A stretch of DNA of 64,000 bases from Molossus alvarezi. Lineage: Eukaryota; Chordata; Mammalia; Chiroptera; Molossidae. The notes beneath the pieces are model-generated. The model searched no databases. It had not been told where the DNA came from and saw nothing but the letters and a program-made list of their open reading frames with translations. Shown in pieces: positions 1-11,585 of the stretch. The position numbers and the translations under genes were made by a program. The stretch spans positions 217,074,290 to 217,138,289 of the forward strand of contig CM073885.1 in NCBI GenBank assembly GCA_037176705.1, written 5' to 3'. Each line of letters opens with the position of its first letter. Within the stretch, counting starts at the first letter, position 1.

Positions 1-35
1 ATCCCCAGGATCCCCAGTGGATCCCAATCAATGTT

Positions 36-67
<32 letters not shown>

Positions 68-137
68 CCCTCCCTTTTCCTTTCTCTCTCTCTAAAATCA
101 ATAAAAACATATGCTTGGGTGAGGATTTTTAAAAATG
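1..137 (+). mobile_element. Ves SINE 3' part, cut by window edge
   Basis: Contains the CCCCAGTGG...AATCAATGTTTCTCTC body, a CT-rich tract and AAAATCAATAAAAACATATGCTTGGGTGAGG tail elements typical of the SINE 3' end. The tRNA-like head lies before the window. Confidence 0.8.
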
Positions 138-1049
138 AAAGTATTACATAAAAATATGTATATAGTAATAATGGTCCTTATATTAACATCTTAATTAAAT
201 ATGAAATACCTGAAATACAGCAGAATCAGAATATATATTATTGTTATAGATCATTAATACATCAATGCTGAATATAAAAATTGTCAAACAGGATCAAATG
301 AGAAAATTTAAGATGCATGGTTAATAATGTATTCAACCCATAGTGGCTATTTTAAAGCTTAAATTATTGGAACAAAACAAAAATTATTTATACTATCAAC
401 CTAGAGAACTTTCTACTTTTCTTTGTTAAACATTAAACGCAAATACTGCACTCTGTGTAGCAATGTGGATACATTTGCCAAGCTAATATAGTTCAAAGCG
501 TCAGACCTTGTCCAGGCTACTAGCCTTCTTTCTGACTTGTTCCCCTGCTTACTGTGCTTGCTGTTTCTGGCTGCTTTAGTGGGAACCACAAAACTGGGCA
601 AATGTCTCCACCTAGTGGAATTCATATTTAATAGAAATAGCAATACAGATTTTGGGTTTCATTTACAAAATTTAGATAACTTGTGTGTAAATTTTCTTAG
701 ATATATTACTAAACATGAGCTTATGGGAAGAACTCTCAGCTTAGCTCTGTGAGACTCCAAGGGTCTTCTAACAGATTATAAATTGCTTGTGGTCAACAGA
801 ATATATTATACAGCAAAGATTGTTAGAAAGTTGCTGTATTAACTTTTTAGGTAGAGTGAATTATGCATTCCTAGGTGCCTTACCTGGACCACACAAAATT
901 ATTTGGATAGTTCTTCACTCATCTACACTAATGTATATTTCAACAAACAACAGGATCTATTTAGAAAACAAGTAAAGAGTTGAAGTTGGTTGCCTCATTT
1001 AATTGTTCTAACTGCTGGAATCATGAGTCATCTCTCCTGTTTAAATGGT
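138..1049. other. intronic DNA, nothing recognised
   Basis: AT-rich intronic sequence. Short open frames at 413-643, 537-752 and 787-975 have no recognisable domains and no splice context. I see no gene or repeat I can name. Confidence 0.5.
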
Positions 1050-1335
1050 CAATTACCTTTTTAAAAAATTATCTTTAAATAAACTGAGAAATAAAATATT
1101 TTTATTGATTCACATACTTAGCATTTCTAGGGCTTTTCATTCTTTTGTGTAGATCCAGCTCTCCTACGGATAAATAATTTTCCTTCTTCTTAAAAAACTT
1201 TGTTTAACATTTCTTGTAGTTCAGGTCTGCTAACAACTCATCTTGGCTTTTGTTTGACTGAAAAAAAAATTCACCTTAATTTTTGAAAGACATTTTTGTT
1301 GGATTAGTAGTGTTCCAGGTTTAGTTTTCAGCACT
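1050..1335 (-). mobile_element. old L1 fragment (antisense)
   Basis: Plus-strand text such as CATTTCTTGTAGTTCAGGTC and TTCACCTTAATTTTTGAAAG resembles the antisense of an ancient L1 3' half. It is diverged, so the boundary is approximate. Confidence 0.6.
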
Positions 1336-1431
1336 ACTGAAATACTTCCACCCCTGTGGGTTCCTGGAAAGCTATGGATTTGTGGCTGTGTCTGCACAGT
1401 TCACTCCCTATACTGACTTCAGGCTCTCTAG

Positions 1432-1494
<63 letters not shown>
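1432..1494 (+). repeat. (TC)n(CA)n microsatellite
   Basis: About 12 TC repeats followed by about 19 CA repeats. Open frames across it on both strands are repeat artefacts. Confidence 0.95.
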
Positions 1495-1497
<3 letters not shown>

Positions 1498-1979
1498 ATG
1501 CGAGCGTAGAGGAGTATTGGGCTTCGCTCACCGAGTAGTCTGGGACAAGTGGCATCCAGCAACTGGGCACCCAGGTGTTTCTCATCCATAGAAGGAAAAA
1601 ATAAAAAGTCTATGGCTACTAGAATGCTTGACATTGCTCACAGGCTGCTGGGTTCAGTTGGCTTTTATTGGTGTTATTTGATGTTATGTTATTGCTGGAA
1701 AACAATTATTGTTGTAGCTCAATCCTAGATTTCTGGACTAAACTCTGTGACTTGTGCTAACAGGGTTCCAGTACATTTTCTTGCATTTTCATCATTATTA
1801 TGCTGCCTATAAATAATACTATTCTGACTCCTTCCAAATAATTATAACACTTTTCTTTCACTGTAGCATTGGTTTGGCCAGATTGCCACTAAAAAAATTA
1901 AGAGTACTAGTTAAGCTAATTCAAATGCTAAAATGTTTAACCACTAAATAAGAAGTTTACTACAACTGTTTGCTACATA

Positions 1980-2290
1980 CTCTTTATGAAGTTAAATGAG
2001 TAAATTTAGAATTCTATTCTATGCTTTTTCTGCATCTATAGATATTACTATATTACTTTATTTTTTAATTTATTAATGTCATGGGTTCATCCTATGATAA
2101 ATCACACTACTCTTACACTGATTTATTATTTCTTAATATATTCCTGGATTCATTTTACATTTCTTTTTATCCAGTTCATAAGTAAAATTCATCTTTAGCT
2201 TTCTATTTTGTGCTATCCTTTTCTGAGTTGATGCCAGAATTATGCAAATCCTATAAAATGATTTAAGAAAATTTAAATTACAACCTTTTT
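1980..2290 (-). mobile_element. old L1 ORF2 fragment (antisense)
   Basis: Plus strand reads like antisense L1 reverse transcriptase DNA (TATGCTTTTTCTGCATCTAT, then AATGTCATGGGTTCATCC and GATGCCAGAATTATGCAAAT). Heavily diverged. Confidence 0.6.
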
Positions 2291-2811
2291 TTTCATTTTA
2301 ATTAAGTCAGACATAAATAATTCTCCGTGAGAAAATTAAAACACGGCAGATATAGTCAATTTGTATTGTGTCAACCTAGCTAAGTTAGAACTTAGTTTCC
2401 CATAATTTACTCCCTTAGGTAGTTACAGATTAGGTTAGGCCACAAGAGACATTTGCAATAGATTTGGAAGGCAGAAGAGAAGAAGCAGCCATATTGTTCT
2501 AGCTCTTGTAGGATCTTCCCCTTCAGCTTCCCCGGCTACTGGGCCAGATGCATGAGCATGTTTAGCTCTGTGACTAAAAGTGGCAGCTTCTCCTGCAAAT
2601 CACCCCCATTAGCAAAGTTGGAATGTGGAAAGGAGTTGAGGGCTTGATACAGGTTCCAGTTTATCTGGTAACTTCTAGCTCTTCCTTGCAGATCTCAGTA
2701 TGACCTTGCTCCCTCTCTTCTCACATCCCTTTCCTTCCTGGTTCCAGCACCAGACACCAAAGAAACAGCTTGCCTAACAGTTCTCATTATGTAAGTTCAA
2801 ATCTCTGGGGG

Positions 2812-2814
<3 letters not shown>

Positions 2815-2868
<54 letters not shown>

Positions 2869-2935
2869 AAATTACAATATAGATATATATATATATGAAT
2901 GACACATGTGTGTGTGTATGTGTGTGTGTGTTTTA
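2815..2935 (+). repeat. (TA)n and (TG)n simple repeats
   Basis: A (TA)n run covers about 2815-2865 and a second short one about 2882-2896, followed by (TG)n at about 2908-2931. Between 2340 and 3000 the flanks resemble an old, unnamed interspersed repeat. Confidence 0.85.
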
Positions 2936-2959
2936 CTTCTCTGAATGAACCCTGAATGA

Positions 2960-3852
2960 TTCACAATTACCCATTGGTAATAGGTTGACAAGAACAGAAA
3001 TTTAAGGATGGGTTCTCTGAATTGGTCCTTGGTTACTTGGAATTAGTTCTCTGATCTTACTAATAAGCCCTTTATACAGTGGTAAAGAGTGCACAGTAAT
3101 CCATGGAAAGCAGAAGCAAAAGTTATTAATCACCTCTAAATAGCAGCAATGAAGTCAAGACTTTGGGTACCCAAGTGTTAGCTTCCAGAGGACATTTTGT
3201 GTCAATAAGAAATGTAAGTGTGCCAAAAGCCTTAAGGAAAAAACATGCGGAGCTCAGGGGTTGGGGATAAGCAGGCCACTTAGCAGCAGGTTAGTTACAA
3301 AGACCCCTCCCACCATGAAAGGGGAAAATATTTAGTTCAGTGTCATAATTTTTAAAAACTCTTTCCATAAATGATTTCCATTATGCCATACATATATGCA
3401 ACTATTCATATAATTATTATTTTACTTCCCAGATAAGAATTGTTTATTTGTTATATTTGCTCATTTTTCTATTGAATTTTATCTATTTCTTATTGATTTA
3501 TAGGGCTATATTCCAGATAGCAAGTTGATTATACATTTTACAAATATTTATTCTCAGGCAATTTCGTGTATTTTAACTTACTTATCATATATTTTGTTAT
3601 ACAGAGATTTAAAATTTTGGCAAGAAAATTATGTATTAAAACTTAATAAAATACATAGAAAACATTGCATTAATGCATTTACTAGGAAGAAAAGAAAGCA
3701 TTCAATTAAAGAAAGTAGAGAAAGAACAAAATAAATCTAAATAATATAGAAGAAAAAAATTAATAAAAACAAAAAATGAATAAAATAGAAATTAAGATAT
3801 ACAAATCTAGGAAGCTTTGATTGCTTGATGAAAGCCGAGAATTTAGTATGTA
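2960..3852. other. intronic DNA, nothing recognised
   Basis: AT-rich sequence up to the left target duplication of the L1. Small open frames at 3525-3734 (+) and 3737-3961 (-) are low-complexity and not credible genes. Confidence 0.5.
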
Positions 3853-4141
3853 AAAAAGACCAATGATTTGGAGAGGAAAAATGATGGCAGAGTGAATGGA
3901 AGCAACACAGACTGTCTCCCAGGACCAAACTGGAATTACAACTAAAATAAAGATAAATCATAGGAAAAAAAACAACTGAAAAGCAGCTGAAAAGAACCTG
4001 TAAAACCAGGAACAGAAAGAGGATGCCAAATTAAGCCTGGTAGGAACTGTGGAGGCACGTGACTGTGGGCTAGGATCCCACGGATAGCTGTGCAGGGTTG
4101 TTTTAGTTGTGAGCACTTCCCACTGAAAAGGCAGGGGTTTT

Positions 4142-4376
4142 TGCCCTGGCCGGTTTGGCTCAGCGGTTAGAGCGTCGGCCTGAGGTCCCGAGAGACCCCG
4201 GTTCGGTTCCCGCTAAGGGCACGTACCTCGGTTGCAGTTTGTCCCCGGCCCTGGTTGGTCGTGCGGGTGGCAGCCACTCGATGTGTCCCTTCACGTCGAT
4301 GTTTCTCTCTCTCTCTCTTCCTCCCTCTCTATCTGAACAAAAAATGTCCTCAGGTGAGGATTAAAAAAAAAAGAAA
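4142..4376 (+). mobile_element. Ves SINE inside the L1 5' region
   Basis: tRNA-derived SINE with an A-box-like TGGCTCAGCGGTTAGAG head, a B-box-like GGTTCGGTTCC, a CT-rich body and a GAGGATTAAAAA tail. Flanked by a perfect 17-bp duplication GAAAAGGCAGGGGTTTT (4125-4141 and 4377-4393), showing a recent insertion into the L1. Confidence 0.95.
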
Positions 4377-4989
4377 GAAAAGGCAGGGGTTTTAAAAAGC
4401 ACCAAATCAGCTACAGCTACTCACCTTGGGCTCTGGCAGAGGGAGGGCAGATTGGACCGGAACTGTGGGGAGAGAGTCTGGGGCCCCTGGCTCAGGAGGG
4501 AGCTAGAAGGGTAGACACTGGGAATTTTGTGCTGAAATCACTCCCTCACAGTAACCATCTTACTCAAAGAGCCCCTTCCCACAGCCCTGAGGAGAAACAA
4601 CCAGCCCCTCCCTCAGGAATTCAACACCACAAGGCCAGGCCAGAGAAATGCAAATCAGGCTCATTAACATCTAGAGTCTGATACCAAGCAAGTGCCCCAC
4701 CCACTGGAAATCCTCTTATGTGAGGGATTTTTCATTCAGCTAAGGGCTACAAATCAAGGCTCATCAAGTAACTGAGACTAACAGCCTCCAGGCAAAACCT
4801 AGAGAATAAATGAACCTTTCTATGGCTTGCCAATCTACCCAGGAAAGTAAGACTTGACAGTGGTGTTTAACATGGGTCCTCCTACACTCATCCAAGCCCA
4901 GTAGAGGGAGGCACAACCAGTGGAACACCAACACCCACAGGGAAAATTAGACAGGCTCCAAAACCCGTTGAGACAGCCAAACCGCTATA

Positions 4990-6020
4990 ACAGAAACAAA
5001 TCCCAAATGAAAGAACAAGAGGATTCTACTGGAGAATAAATAAATGCAGTGGAATTAAGCAAGATATCAGAGGTAGAGTTCAGAGTAATAATCATGAGGA
5101 AGCTCAACATCATGAGTAAAGATATAGAAGCATTGAAAACCAACCAACTGAAAGTGAAGAATGACATAGCAGAAATAAAGAACACATTGGAAGGAATAAC
5201 CAGCAGAGTAGAGGAAGCTGAGGAGCAGATCAGTGAATGAGAAAACAGGGTAAAAAAAAAAAATCACCCAATCAGAGAACCAAAAAGAAAAACAATAAAA
5301 AAATAGGAAGACGGCTTAAAAGAACTGTAGGATAATATGAAACATAACAATATCTGCACCCTAGAAGTTCCAGAAGAAGAAAAAAATGAGCAAGGGTTAG
5401 AGAGCAGCAGTTCTCAACCTGTGGGTCATGACCCCTTTGGGGGTCAAATAACCCTTTCACAGGAGTTGCCTAAGACATAACAGTAGCAAATTACAGTTAT
5501 GAAGTAGCAACAAAAATAATTTTATGGTTGGGAGTCACCACAACATAAGGAACTGTATTAAAGGGTCACGGCATTAGGAAGGTTGAGAACCACTGGGTTA
5601 GAGAATATATTTGAAGAAATAGTGACAGAAAACATCCCTAACTTAGTGAAGGAAAAAAGGCATACAAGTACAAGAAGCACAGAGAGTCCCAAGTAAGAAG
5701 AACCCAAACAGGCCCAAATCAAGATACATAATAATTAAAATGCCAAAAATTAAAGACAAAGAAAGAATCCTAAAGGCAGCAAGAGATAAGCAAAGGGATA
5801 CCTACAAAGGAACCCCCATTAGGCTATCAGTTGACTTCTCAAAAGAAACACTACAGGCCAGAAGGGAATGGCATGAAGTAATCAAGGTCATGAAAAACAA
5901 GGATCTGAATCCAAGACTACGCTATCCAGCAAGGCTATCATTCAAAATAGAAGGTGAAATAAAGAGCTCCCAGACAAAAAAAAATAAAATAAAAAGGCTA
6001 AGGAAATATATTAGTACCTA
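4990..6020 (+). pseudogene. L1 ORF1 remnant
   Basis: RNA-binding ORF1 protein of the L1 above, broken. Readable blocks include a coiled-coil segment (KLNIMSKDIEALKTNQLKVK, 5098-5157) and the C-terminal region around 5740-6020 with IRLSVDFSKETLQARREW, typical of the ORF1p C-terminal domain. It is interrupted by a SPIN-type transposon and by stops, and is not functional. Confidence 0.85.
5405..5595 (+). mobile_element. SPIN-type hAT DNA transposon (non-autonomous)
   Basis: A short element with terminal inverted repeats CAGCAGTTCTCAACCT at the left and GGTTGAGAACCACTG at the right, and the internal blocks GGGTCATGACCCCTTTGGGG, TAACAGTAGCAAATTACAG and GTATTAAAGGGTCACGGCAT. These match the non-autonomous SPIN ('space invader') hAT family as I know it. 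Flanks contain an imperfect 8-bp duplication (TTAGAGAG / TTAGAGAA, or GGTTAGAG on both sides with small offsets). It is inserted in L1 ORF1, so it is younger than that L1. A stretch of about 35 bp present in the remembered consensus after CCTAAG is missing. Confidence 0.85.
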
Positions 6021-6102
6021 ACTAGCACTCAAAGAAATGTTAAAAGGACTGCTGTAATTAGTACAAGAAATAGGAAGAAAAATAGAACCACAATAAACAA
6101 AA

Positions 6103-9100
6103 ATGGCAATAAATAAGTATATATCAATAATAATCTTAAATATAAATGGATTGAAAGCTCTGATCAAAAGATAGAGAGTAACTAATTGGATAAGAAAGCA
6201 TGACTCATATATATGTTGTCTACAAGAGATTCACCTCACAACAAAAGACACACATAGTTTGAAAGTGAAGAAACAAAAAAAAAAAATTTCTAAGCAAATG
6301 GAAAGGGAAAAAATGCTGGGGTAGCAATACTCATATCTGATAAAAATAAACTTCAAAATGAAGGCCATAACTAGAGACAAAGAAGACCACTACATAATAC
6401 TGAAAGGATCTATCCAACAGGAGGATATAACCTTGGTCAATATATATGCACACAACATAGAAGCATCAAAATACATTAAAAAACTTCTGGAGGACTTCAA
6501 AGGGGAAATCAACAGCAATACAATCATAGCATAGGGAATCATAGTATCCTCTAGGCAAAAAATGAACAAGAAAACAGACACTAAATGATGCACTAGATCA
6601 AATGGATTTAATAGATATCTACAGAGAATTACAACCCAAAACTAGAGAATTCACATTCTTCTCAAGTGCACATGGGACATTCTCAAAGATAGACCACATG
6701 TTAGGGCACAAACTAAGTCTCTACAAGTTCAAGAAGATTGAAATCATATCAAGCATCTTCTCAGATCACAATGGCATAAAACTAGAAATCAACTACAACA
6801 AAAACAGGCAAAAAATTCAAACACATGGAGGCTAAATAGTATGTTATTAAACAACAAATGGATTACCAAGGAGATCAAGGAAGAAATTAAAAAATTCCTG
6901 GAAATCAATGACAATGAACACACAACACAAAATCTATGGGCCAGAGCAAAAGCAGTGTGAGAGGGAAGTTCATAGCATTACAGGCCTACCTCAAAAAACA
7001 AGACAAATGTCTAATTTACTTTCTAACCCAACACTTTAAAGAACTAGAAAGTAAACAAAAAGAAAAAAAAAAAAAAACAGAGCAAGTAGAAGGAAAGAAA
7101 TGATAAAGGCCAGAGCAGAAATAAACGACATAGAAATTAAAAAACAATTCAAAAGATCAAAACAAAGAGCTGGTTCTTTCAAAAGATAAACTAGATTGAT
7201 GGACCCTTAGCCAGACTCACCAAGAAACAAAGAGGAACCAAATACAGAAAATCAGAAATGAAAGAGAAGTAATGACTGACACCATAGAAATACAAAGATC
7301 ATTAACAAATACTATGAACAATTACACGCCAACAAATTAGACAATCGAAGCAAAATGGACAAATTTCTAGAAACAGACAGTCTCCCAAAACTAAACTGGG
7401 AAGAGATTAAAAAAAAAAAACTTGAACAGACAAATAACAACTAAGGAAATTGAAGATGTAATCAAGAAACTCCTAGCAAACAAAAACCCAAGCCGGGGTG
7501 TTTTACCGAATATTCAAAGAAGATCTAACACCCACTCTCTTCAAACTATTCCAACAAGTCCAAGAAGAAGGAAGTCTTCCAAACTCATTTTATGAGGCCA
7601 GCATAATTCTAATTCCAAACCCAGATAAAGACACTACAAAGAAAGAAAACTACAGACCAATATCCCTGATGATCACAGATGCCAAAATCCTTAAGAAAAC
7701 AATAGCAAATTGGATCAAATAATACATTAAAAAAATTATTCACCATGGCCAGGTGGGATTCATCCCGGGGATGGAAGGCTGATAAAATATTTACAAATCA
7801 ATAAATGTGATACACCACATAAACAAAATGAAAGATAAAAACCATGATATCAATAGATGCTGAAAAAGCATTCAACAAAATCCAGCACCCATTTCTGACA
7901 AAAACACTTAGCAATGTGGAAACAGAGGGACCATACCTTGACATAGTATAGACCATATATGAGAACCACAGCCAACATCATACTCAATGGAAATAAACAA
8001 AAAGCATTTCTCTTAAGAACAGAAACAAGACAGAGATGCCCTCTTTACCACCCTTCTTTAACATAGTTCTGGAAGTCTTAGCCACAGGAATTGGACATGA
8101 AATAAAAATAAAAGGGATCCAAATTGGAAAGGAGGAAGTAAAACTGTCATTATTTGCAGATGACATGGTATTGTACATAGAAAACCCTAAAGACTCCATC
8201 AAAAATCTACTAGATTTGATAAATGAATTTGGCAAAGTAGCAGGATACAAAATTAACATCAAGAAATTGATGGTATTCTTTTATTTATTTTTTGTACAGA
8301 CAGAGTGGGAGGGAGAGAGAGGAAGAGAGAGAGAGGGAAACAAAGATGGGAAAGGGACACATCGAGTGGCTGCCACCCGCACGACCAACCAGGGCCAGGG
8401 ACAAACTGCAACCGAGGTACATGCCCTTAGCGGGAACCGAACCCGGGTCTCTCCGGACCACAGGTGGACGCTCTAACCGCTGAGCCAAACTGGCCAGGAC
8501 GATGGTATTCTTATATACCAATAATGAACTCACAGAAAGAGAAACTAAAAACACAGTCCCATTTTCCACTGCAGCAAAAAAACTAAGATACCTGGGAATA
8601 AACTTAACAAAGAAGTAAAGTACCTTTTCTCAGAAAACTACAGGTCATTGAATAAAGAAATAGAGGAAGATACAAAAAAGTGGAAGCACATACCTTGTTT
8701 GTGGATTGGAAGAATTAACATCATTAAAATGTCCATACTACCCAAAGCAATCTATAGATTCAATGCAATTCCCATCAAAATACCAACAACATATTTCATG
8801 GAACAAAAACAATACTCCAAAAGTTTATATGGAACCAAAAAAGACCCCAAATAGCCACAGCAATCTTGAAAAAGAAGAACAAAGTAGAAGGAATCACAAT
8901 ACCAGATGTCAGGTTATACAACAAAGCTACTGTAATCGAAACAGCCTGGTACTGGCACAAGATCAGGCATACAGATCAATGTAACAGAACAGAGAACCCG
9001 GAAATTGACCCGAGACATTATGCTCAATTAATATTTGACAAAGGTGGCAAGAGCATGCAGTGGAATAAAGACAGCCTCTTTAATAAATGGTGCTAGGAAA

Positions 9101-9700
9101 ATTGGACAGCTACATGCCAAAAAAATGAAGCTAGACCACCAACTTACACAATACAAGAATAAACTCAAAATAGATAAAAGACTTCTATGTGACTTGTGAA
9201 TCCATAAATATCCTAGAAGGAAATGTAGGCAACAAGATTTCAGACATCACACACAGAAGAATTTTCACTGATACAATGTCTATGGCAAGAGAAACAAAGG
9301 AAAAAAATTAATAAATGGGACTATATCAAACTAAAAAGCTTCTGCACAGCAAAAAAACAAAAAACAAAAAATAAACAAGCATCAAAATGGAAAGGGAACC
9401 CACTATATGGGAAAGCATAATTGCCAACAATACATTAGATAAGGGGTTAATTTCCAAAATATATCAAATACTCACACAACTCAACAAAAGGAAGACAAAG
9501 AATCCAGTTAAAAAGTGGGCAGAGGATCTAAATAGACACCTCTCTAAACAGGACATAGAAATGGCCAAGAGACATATGAAGAAATGCTCAATATCACTAA
9601 CCATCAGAGAGATGCAAATTAAAATGACTATGAGGTATCACCTCACACCTATTAGAATGGCTGCCATCAACAAATCATCACATAACAAATGCCAGTGAGG
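6103..9700 (+). pseudogene. L1 ORF2 remnant (endonuclease-reverse transcriptase)
   Basis: Decayed ORF2 of the L1 above. Endonuclease blocks include the start at 6103 and the SDHNGIKLEI block (6761-6790). The palm motif [15 protein letters not shown] lies at 8153-8197. A minus-strand Ves SINE (8281-8500) disrupts the reverse transcriptase just after the active site. Later blocks (8648-9096 and 9387-9698) include LFNKWC and the MAKRHMKKC motif. Several nonsense codons (the first within about 65 nt of the start) and the 3' deletion make it inactive. Confidence 0.88.
8281..8500 (-). mobile_element. Ves SINE inside L1 ORF2
   Basis: Minus-strand SINE (ending ...CTGAGCCAAACTGGCCAGG on the plus strand) with perfect 12-bp duplication GATGGTATTCTT at 8269-8280 and 8501-8512. 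It splits the L1 reverse transcriptase region. The open frames across it on both strands are SINE shadows. Confidence 0.95.
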
Positions 9701-10329
9701 GTGTGGAGTAAAGGGGACTCTAGTACACCGCTGTTGCAGCCACAATGGAAAACAATATGGTGTTTCCTCAAAAAATTAAAAATTGATCTGCCATTGAACT
9801 CAGTGATCCCACTTCTAGGAATATATCCTAAGAAGCCTGAAACACCAATCAGAGAGATAAACCAAAGAACATATATGCATGTACGCATAACCAAAAGACA
9901 AAAACAACAATGCTGTGGGGGGTGGGGGGTCAGGAGGAAGGCGTCAATTGGGGACAAAAGAGAAACATCTGTAACAAAAGTAAATTAATAAAATAAAAAT
10001 AAATTAAAAAATAAAAAGACCAATAAAATATATAACATTTAACAAACGTGATGGTGGAAAAGAAAGAATACATAAATAACTTTAGAAATCAAAAGGAGCC
10101 ATAAGTATAGATAAAAGAAAACTATATACAAGTCTATAGTAATAAATTTGAAAATCTATATGAAAACATATGAAGCATTTGCTCAAGTCATGAATTTAGA
10201 AGAGATCTGTAGGTGATTTTCTGAGTCCTTAATTTTCCAAAAAGAAAGCATTTTGAATTCTCATTTGAATGTTAGGTTTTCTAGTTTATTAGTCAAAGGC
10301 CAGGCAGTAAATAAATGATATATTCAATT

Positions 10330-10810
10330 GGAGTAATTGAAGGAAATTAAATGAGTGAGTTAATTAACAAAATATAGACAGGGTTAAGAGAAACCCAAGA
10401 GGGACAATGAAGTATCCTGTAGCCAGCAACTGTAAATAGGAGAAAGCTATTAACAGTCATTAACTAGTCCAAATGAGTTAAGGGCAGAGAACAGTTAATA
10501 GAACTCAGAGAGATAGCTGTAGAAAAGAGTTACTGGACCATAAATTGAGACTTGATGGGAGAAAATGTCCTGCTTACCTGAAACACAGATGAAATGAGGC
10601 TGATGAAAATGCCCAGCTTCTCTCTCCTCCTGGCTTCTAATGTCTGGCTGGTGCCTCTGACTGACTGAACCCAAATGGCCAAAGGGAGAGGGAGCTCAGT
10701 TGAAGCAATCAACAGAAGTCAAGCTCTTGGGGTACAGAGCATAGAGCAGGTTAGGGTAGGATAGAATATAGATCTCAAGGGCCAAACAGAATATCTAATC
10801 CAGCCAGTGA
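10330..10810 (+). mobile_element. ancient interspersed repeat, copy 1 (unnamed)
   Basis: Shares an ordered set of diverged blocks with 16500-16925: a GACAGGG...AAACCCAAGAGGGACAATG block, a CCTCCTGGCTTCTAATGTCTGGCTG block and a ...CAAAGGGAGAGGGAGCTCAG to TCTAATCCAGC end. I do not recall the family name with confidence. Confidence 0.45.
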
Positions 10811-10959
10811 CAGAATTCTATGTTCAAAATAAAATTTTCTAGTAAGTTTAAAGATAGTAGTACTCCATTTTCTTCTAGGAATCACTATAGGGAATGAAAA
10901 CTCTGAGATCAAGCTGATTGTCCTTTATAGGAAAGTTGTTGACACTCTGAATTATTTTT

Positions 10960-11243
10960 TAATAATGGAAAGATATATAAATATAAAATTAACCATTTTA
11001 AGTGTGCTGTACAGTGGTGTTAAGTACATTCATATTGTTGTGCAATCATCACCACCATCCATTACCAGAATTCTTTCATCTTACAAAATTGAAACTTGGT
11101 AGTAGTTGACCAATAACTCCTTCCTCACCAAACCCTGGCAACAACCATTCTACATTCTGTCTCTCTGAATTTGATTACCCTAAGTAACCCATATAAGTAG
11201 AATTACACAGCCTTTGTATTTTTGTGACTAGCTTATTTCACTT
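10960..11243 (-). mobile_element. old L1 3' UTR fragment (antisense)
   Basis: Plus-strand blocks ATTAACCATTTTAAGTGTGC, TTGTGCAATCATCACCACCA and TTTTGTGACTAGCTTATTTC are the classic antisense of ancient mammalian L1 3' UTRs. It is cut at 11243, where the LTR-like block begins. Confidence 0.75.
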
Positions 11244-11546
11244 ATGTTAACCCTGAGAAAGAAGATACCTACCAACAAGGGCTCCTGTTGGCTAACATTT
11301 TAAAATGGAGCCCAGCCCTGGCTGGTTTGGCTCAGCGGTTAGAGCGTCGGCCGGTGGTCCAGAGAGACCCAGGTTCGGTTCCCACTAAGGGCACGTACCT
11401 CGCTTGCAATTTGTCCCCGGTCCTGGTTGGGTCATGCGGGTGGCAACCACTCGATGTGTCCCTTTCACGTCGATGTTTCTCTCTTTCTCCCTGCCACTCT
11501 ATCTGAACAAAAAATGGAAAAAATGTCCTTGGGTGAGGATAAAAAA

Positions 11547-11585
<39 letters not shown>

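Larger units (their letters stand above)
3865..10012 (+). mobile_element. near full-length L1 retrotransposon, inactive
   Basis: A LINE-1 inserted in plus orientation, flanked by the target duplication AAAAAGACCAAT (3853-3864 and 10013-10024) and ending in an A-rich tail. ORF1 is recognisable at about 4990-6020 (coiled coil, then a domain ending ...LSFKIEGEIKSS). ORF2 starts at ATG 6103 (IIILNINGL endonuclease start) and includes the reverse transcriptase FADD active-site motif at 8153-8164. Both frames are broken by stops and shifts. About 350 bp of the ORF2 C-terminal/3' region is missing near 9855-9880, judged against the L1 copy at 23265. Three later insertions sit inside: Ves SINEs at 4142 and 8281 and a SPIN-type element at 5405. 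Without them the element is about 5.5 kb. Confidence 0.93.

Noticed and set aside
4144..4220. tRNA gene
   Set aside because: The A- and B-box-like words belong to the tRNA-derived head of a Ves SINE, which continues into a CT-rich body and A-tail; no cloverleaf is complete. The same holds for all other Ves heads here.
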